DNA from: Spirochaetaceae bacterium | GTDB taxonomy: Bacteria > Spirochaetota > Spirochaetia > Treponematales > Breznakiellaceae | Length of the DNA: 8,204 nt | Direction: 5' to 3' | Assembly (NCBI GenBank): GCA_031284085.1 | Contig: JAITAM010000012.1 | Span: forward strand, 1-8,204 | Part shown: positions 5,711 to 8,204 of the stretch, one piece after another | Layout: each line of letters begins with the position of its first letter | Position numbering within the stretch: the first letter of the stretch is position 1 | Position numbers and translations under genes: made by a program | Notes under the pieces: model-generated | The model's input: only the letters and a program-made list of their open reading frames with translations | Told to the model about the DNA's origin: nothing | Databases searched by the model: none

Positions 5711-6459
5711 TATCAATCCGTTCCTTAAATAAGTCTTACGGGACTAGCCAAGTGCTTTACGATATAAATCTTGATGTGGCCGCAGGAAGCGTGGTCGTGA
5801 TCATAGGTCCAAGCGGGTCAGGCAAGTCCACTCTTCTGCGCTGTATTAACCTATTGGAACAGCCGCAGTCCGGTACTATTACCGTGGACGGTGAAGCTCT
5901 TCTCTACCAGCAGTATACCAAGAAAGAGGCTTATCGACTCAGGCGGAAGACGTCTATGGTGTTTCAAGGCTATAACCTTTTTTTGCATAAAACCGCCCTT
6001 GCTAATGTTGAAGAGGGGCTTTTGGTGGTGCAAAAGATGCCCCGGCACGAAGCGCGAGAGCTGGCACAGTTCCATCTTTCAAAGGTGGGGCTTAGCGATA
6101 AAATGAATGCTTACCCGGCAGAATTGTCCGGAGGACAGCAGCAGCGGGTAGCTATTGCGCGAGCGGTGGCAATGAATCCCAAAGTAATTCTTTTTGATGA
6201 GCCGACTAGCGCTTTGGATCCGGAATTAGTACAGGAAGTGCTGAGCGCGATGAAAAAGGTAGCTGCCGAAGGGAATACCATGATCGTGGTAACCCATGAG
6301 CTGGCGTTTGCACGGGATCTGGGTACGAAGATAGTGTTTCTTGAGCAAGGCAGATTCTTAGAAGAAGGGCCGGCGCAGGAATTCTTCGCCCATCCTCAAA
6401 AAGAACGAACCCGGCAGTTTTTACAGCAGTTTTCAACAGATTATTCATATCACATATAA
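5707..6459 (+). CDS. Amino-acid-type ABC transporter ATPase
   Basis: This 250-aa cytoplasmic subunit (HisP/GlnQ type) hydrolyses ATP to power uptake. All nucleotide-binding elements are intact: Walker A GPSGSGKST at 34-42, Q-loop glutamine 87 in VFQGYNLFLHKT, signature LSGGQQQRV at 140-148, Walker B VILFDEP at 160-166 with Glu165, D-loop SALD and switch His197 in VVTHEL. The usual family text around the Q-loop is FQxFNLFPHxT, so GYNLFLHKT is a mild variant. The start ATG overlaps the permease stop in an ATGA, so the two are translationally coupled. It is followed after 16 nt by the AhpD-like gene. Length is standard for the polar amino acid uptake family. Confidence 0.96.
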   Translation: MISIRSLNKSYGTSQVLYDINLDVAAGSVVVIIGPSGSGKSTLLRCINLLEQPQSGTITVDGEALLYQQYTKKEAYRLRRKTSMVFQGYNLFLHKTALANVEEGLLVVQKMPRHEARELAQFHLSKVGLSDKMNAYPAELSGGQQQRVAIARAVAMNPKVILFDEPTSALDPELVQEVLSAMKKVAAEGNTMIVVTHELAFARDLGTKIVFLEQGRFLEEGPAQEFFAHPQKERTRQFLQQFSTDYSYHI

Positions 6460-6462
6460 TTT

Positions 6463-6469
6463 AAGGAGG
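6463..6469 (+). promoter_or_regulatory. Ribosome binding site of the AhpD-like gene
   Basis: AAGGAGG lies six bases before the ATG at 6476, in the 16-nt gap after the ATPase stop. There is no room for a separate promoter, so the gene is in the transporter operon. Confidence 0.75.
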
Positions 6470-6475
6470 ACTCAC

Positions 6476-7018
6476 ATGAGTTTTTTACCAATGACAGACT
6501 ATGAAAATGCCTCGCCTGAGGCGAAGCGGGAATACGATGACCAGATTGCAAAGAACGGCCGCGTTACCAACATGAAACGGACTCTCTTGCATAATGCCGC
6601 TGCTTTCAAAGCTTATATGGAGTGGTATACTCTCAAGGACCTTGTTGTTCCTTTTATTGGAGAACGGGCATTGTCCCTCTACTCCTATGCCATTTCCGTT
6701 GCAAATGACTGTCTTGTCTGTTCCACATTTTTCCGCAAGATCATCATCGACTCAGGGGACGATCCGGAGCAGCCGGTCTTGTCTGAAAGCGAGAAGTTCT
6801 TGATGGATCTGGGACATGCGATAGGAAAAGACCCTCACAATATCCCGCAATCCCTCTACAATGAGCTTCAAAGGCGCTACAATACCGAAGAGATAGTGCT
6901 GCTTTTTGCCTTTGCAGGAATTATGAGCGCCACAAACCTTTTCAATACCATTGCTAAAGTGCCTTTGGATGAAGTACTTTATCAATACGTCAAAGATGGG
7001 GAGGGCGATCATGAATGA
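6476..7018 (+). CDS. AhpD / carboxymuconolactone decarboxylase-like protein
   Basis: This 180-aa, mainly helical cytoplasmic protein resembles the AhpD-like superfamily (CMD, PF02627). The N-terminal part TNMKRTLLHNAAAFKAYMEW is the usual lead helix, and residues 63-90 hold ERALSLYSYAISVANDCLVC, the CMD core with the CxxC pair Cys79/Cys82. In peroxidase-type members the pattern is CxxCxxxH with a glutamate 12 residues before the first cysteine; here the His place is Phe86 and residue 67 is Ser. The proton relay of AhpD is therefore missing, and classical peroxidase activity is doubtful. A thiol-based or non-redox role on a substrate made or used by the adjacent dehydrogenase is possible (inference). 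The last 8 nt overlap the dehydrogenase start, so both are co-translated. Confidence 0.75.
   Translation: MSFLPMTDYENASPEAKREYDDQIAKNGRVTNMKRTLLHNAAAFKAYMEWYTLKDLVVPFIGERALSLYSYAISVANDCLVCSTFFRKIIIDSGDDPEQPVLSESEKFLMDLGHAIGKDPHNIPQSLYNELQRRYNTEEIVLLFAFAGIMSATNLFNTIAKVPLDEVLYQYVKDGEGDHE
6998..7005 (+). promoter_or_regulatory. Ribosome binding site fixing the dehydrogenase start
   Basis: GGGGAGGG ends five bases before the ATG at 7011. The same frame extends back to an ATG at 6951, but that start lies inside the AhpD-like gene and would add 20 residues unlike the family. Confidence 0.7.
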
Positions 7019-7814
7019 TTTTGTTGGTAAGACGGCTTTCATTACCGGTGCAGCGCATGGACAGGGACGGGCAACTGCGCTGCTTCTTGCAAAAGAGGGT
7101 GCGGATATTACGGCTTTTGATGTGGCAAAGAAGCTTGCCTACCCTTCGTATGAGTTCGGCAGCAAATCCGAGCTGGAAAGCCTCAAAGCCGAGATTGAGG
7201 CTCTGGGGCGGCGCGCTGTTATTGCCGCAGGCGATGTTCGTGATGATGAAGCGATAAAGCAGGCGGTAGAAAAGAGCGTAGCTGCGTTCGGTAAAATCGA
7301 CATTCTCTTCAACAACGCCGGCATTTGCGCCTATGCTGCGCTGGATTCCATGACCGATGAGGAATGGAATACCATGATTGATATAAACCTAAAAGGGCCT
7401 TTCAACGTTACCCGCCGGGTTGTTCCTTACATGATCAAGGCAAAAAGCGGGGTTATTATCAATAATTCTTCTACTATGGGGCTTCGGGGTGCGAAACGCC
7501 TCTCCCATTACACCGCCTCCAAATGGGGGCTTACCGGTCTAACCAAGGCATGGGCGCTTGAGCTGGCGCCTCACAATATCAGGGTCGTGAGTATTCATCC
7601 TACTGGAGTGAACACGCCGATGAACGACGGGCTTGCCGCTATGGAAGGCACGACTCCTTTAGAGATAGCGCAAAGGAGCGCCGGCAACCTTTTACCGGTT
7701 CCGTGGATAGAGCCTGATGATGTGGCTCATCTTGTGGCCTATCTTGCAAGCGACAAAGCTCGGTATGCCACCGGTTCTCAGTTTGTTCTTGATGCAGGCT
7801 TATTGACCGTATAG
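7011..7814 (+). CDS. Short-chain dehydrogenase, mycofactocin-associated type
   Basis: This 267-aa NAD(P)-dependent oxidoreductase (SDR) should interconvert an alcohol and a carbonyl. The cofactor motif is TGAAHGQG at 12-19, with Asp37 ending strand two, which favours NAD(H). NNAG is at 101-104, and the tetrad is Asn126, Ser154, Tyr167 and Lys171 (YTASK). Residues 37-78 are longer than in ordinary SDRs (DVAKKLAYPSYEFGSKSELE up to DVRD), and the stretch ELAPHNIRVVSIHPTGVNTP is characteristic. Together these resemble the TIGR03971 subfamily, whose members in mycofactocin producers hold a non-exchangeable nicotinamide cofactor. That assignment is from memory of the family. It is last in the transporter operon, overlapping the AhpD-like gene by 8 nt. 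Its TAG stop lies at the start of a duplicated REP-like unit. Confidence 0.92.
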   Translation: MNDFVGKTAFITGAAHGQGRATALLLAKEGADITAFDVAKKLAYPSYEFGSKSELESLKAEIEALGRRAVIAAGDVRDDEAIKQAVEKSVAAFGKIDILFNNAGICAYAALDSMTDEEWNTMIDINLKGPFNVTRRVVPYMIKAKSGVIINNSSTMGLRGAKRLSHYTASKWGLTGLTKAWALELAPHNIRVVSIHPTGVNTPMNDGLAAMEGTTPLEIAQRSAGNLLPVPWIEPDDVAHLVAYLASDKARYATGSQFVLDAGLLTV

Positions 7815-7853
7815 CTAGGTCTGACCCCTCCTATAGCTAGGTCTGACCCCTCC
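7810..7853. repeat. Exact 22-bp tandem duplication with REP-like half sites
   Basis: Positions 7810-7831 and 7832-7853 are identical and directly adjacent; each starts TATAGCT and contains AGGTCTGACCCCTCC. The first copy begins inside the last codon of the dehydrogenase, so its TATAG includes the stop TAG. The half site is the reverse of the GGGGTCAGACCT core found in the 126-bp array. Confidence 0.9.
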
Positions 7854-7869
7854 GGAAAGGGACAGACCT
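7839..7869. repeat. REP-like imperfect hairpin beside the transposase gene
   Basis: AGGTCTGACCCCTCC (7839-7853) and GGAAAGGGACAGACCT (7854-7869) are inverted with a perfect outer seven bases (AGGTCTG / CAGACCT), one mismatch, then CCC/GGG. This resembles the palindromes that accompany REP-associated transposases. It could also serve as the terminator of the transporter operon or of the convergent transposase gene, though no T-run is present. Confidence 0.6.
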
Positions 7870-7877
7870 TGCAGAGT

Positions 7878-8204
7878 CTAAAGCCTAGCGTGGAAGTTAT
7901 CCCAGAAGTCCTGCGTTACCTCAGACACTATCAGAGTTATTCCATGAGAGCGATGATATGCTCCTCCATACTCCCAGTCCTCCGCTTTTGCTACCAATCC
8001 CGCTTTTACAGGGTTCTGTTCTATATACTCAAAGACTGCCCAGAAATCCTTCTCATCCTTAATCTCTCTACTCCAGAACCTGTCTCCCCAGAAATGTCCT
8101 GTTGTGTTATGTTCTTTATTCCATCGCACAGCAAAGACTTGCTTTATCCACTTCATTATCTGAGACAGACTTTCACCCGGAGCAGGAGTAATAAGTATAT
8201 GGAC
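7878..8204 (-). CDS. REP-associated tyrosine transposase (RAYT), 5' part cut off
   Basis: The frame is open to the window edge, so the gene begins beyond 8204; 108 codons are seen. It belongs to the Y1/HUH single-strand transposase family (PF01797, TnpA_REP type), which nicks and rejoins REP palindromes. The visible part begins VHILITPAPGESLSQIMKWI, where VH is the end of the HxH metal-binding motif, continues with KQVFAVRWNKEHNTTGHFWG then DRFWSREI, and contains the catalytic-tyrosine helix EYIEQNPVKAGLVAKAEDW. The C-terminal SYHRSHGI-like segment (YGGAYHRSHGITLIVSEVTQ) and FWDNFHARL end normally. The ATG at 8156 is internal, since the upstream codons match the family. The core looks intact, and REP-like sites lie directly after its stop, as expected for a REP/RAYT pair. 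Confidence 0.9.
   Translation of the reverse strand, partial: VHILITPAPGESLSQIMKWIKQVFAVRWNKEHNTTGHFWGDRFWSREIKDEKDFWAVFEYIEQNPVKAGLVAKAEDWEYGGAYHRSHGITLIVSEVTQDFWDNFHARL

Noticed and set aside
6951..7010. Upstream ATG extending the dehydrogenase by 20 residues
   Set aside because: It lies within the AhpD-like gene, adds residues unlike SDR N-termini, and the ATG at 7011 has a strong ribosome binding site.

Overview
The window looks like a spirochaete chromosome segment, most plausibly a Treponema of the gut type. The reasons are a mid-GC genome, an N-terminus of the 'LFARGSSDKK' kind on a family 3 binding protein, a spirochaete-like relaxed lipobox on the SIMPL protein, and a REP-associated transposase (RAYT) with REP-like GGTCAGACC / GGTCTGACC motifs. 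The organism call is inference; no rRNA or tRNA is present to confirm it.

Layout. (1) Positions 1-1060 are repeat-rich. They hold a 159-bp segment bounded by imperfect inverted repeats, then about 5.2 copies of a 126-bp tandem repeat carrying GGTCAGACC cores, then seven copies of a 21-bp repeat. Read on the minus strand, the 21-bp repeat encodes a perfect L/M heptad coiled coil and carries a Shine-Dalgarno-like box before a start codon in almost every unit. (2) Positions 1090-2879 hold a good sigma70-type promoter, an unrecognised two-part 224-aa protein, and an AT-rich beta-class DNA methyltransferase with no restriction gene beside it. (3) Positions 3171-3887 (minus) hold a SIMPL-domain lipoprotein. 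A 230-bp intergenic region follows, containing a dyad, promoter-like boxes and a short coding-like stretch on the minus strand. (4) Positions 4119-7814 are a tight five-gene plus-strand operon: amino-acid-type ABC binding protein, permease and ATPase, then an AhpD/carboxymuconolactone-decarboxylase-like protein and a short-chain dehydrogenase of the TIGR03971 (mycofactocin-associated) type. (5) Positions 7810-8204 hold REP-like half sites, two of them in an exact 22-bp tandem duplication starting at the operon's stop codon, and the 3' part of a RAYT transposase that runs off the right edge.

How it fits together. The operon reads as import of a small polar, amino-acid-like compound followed by oxidation or reduction by the two enzymes, with co-transcription supported by an ATGA overlap, a 16-nt gap and an 8-nt overlap. 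The same REP-like core occurs at both ends of the window, inside the 126-bp array and next to the transposase, so the left repeat region may have been seeded by the REP/RAYT system. The most unusual structures are the two tandem arrays at the left; the most interesting gene context is the transporter with two redox-type enzymes.
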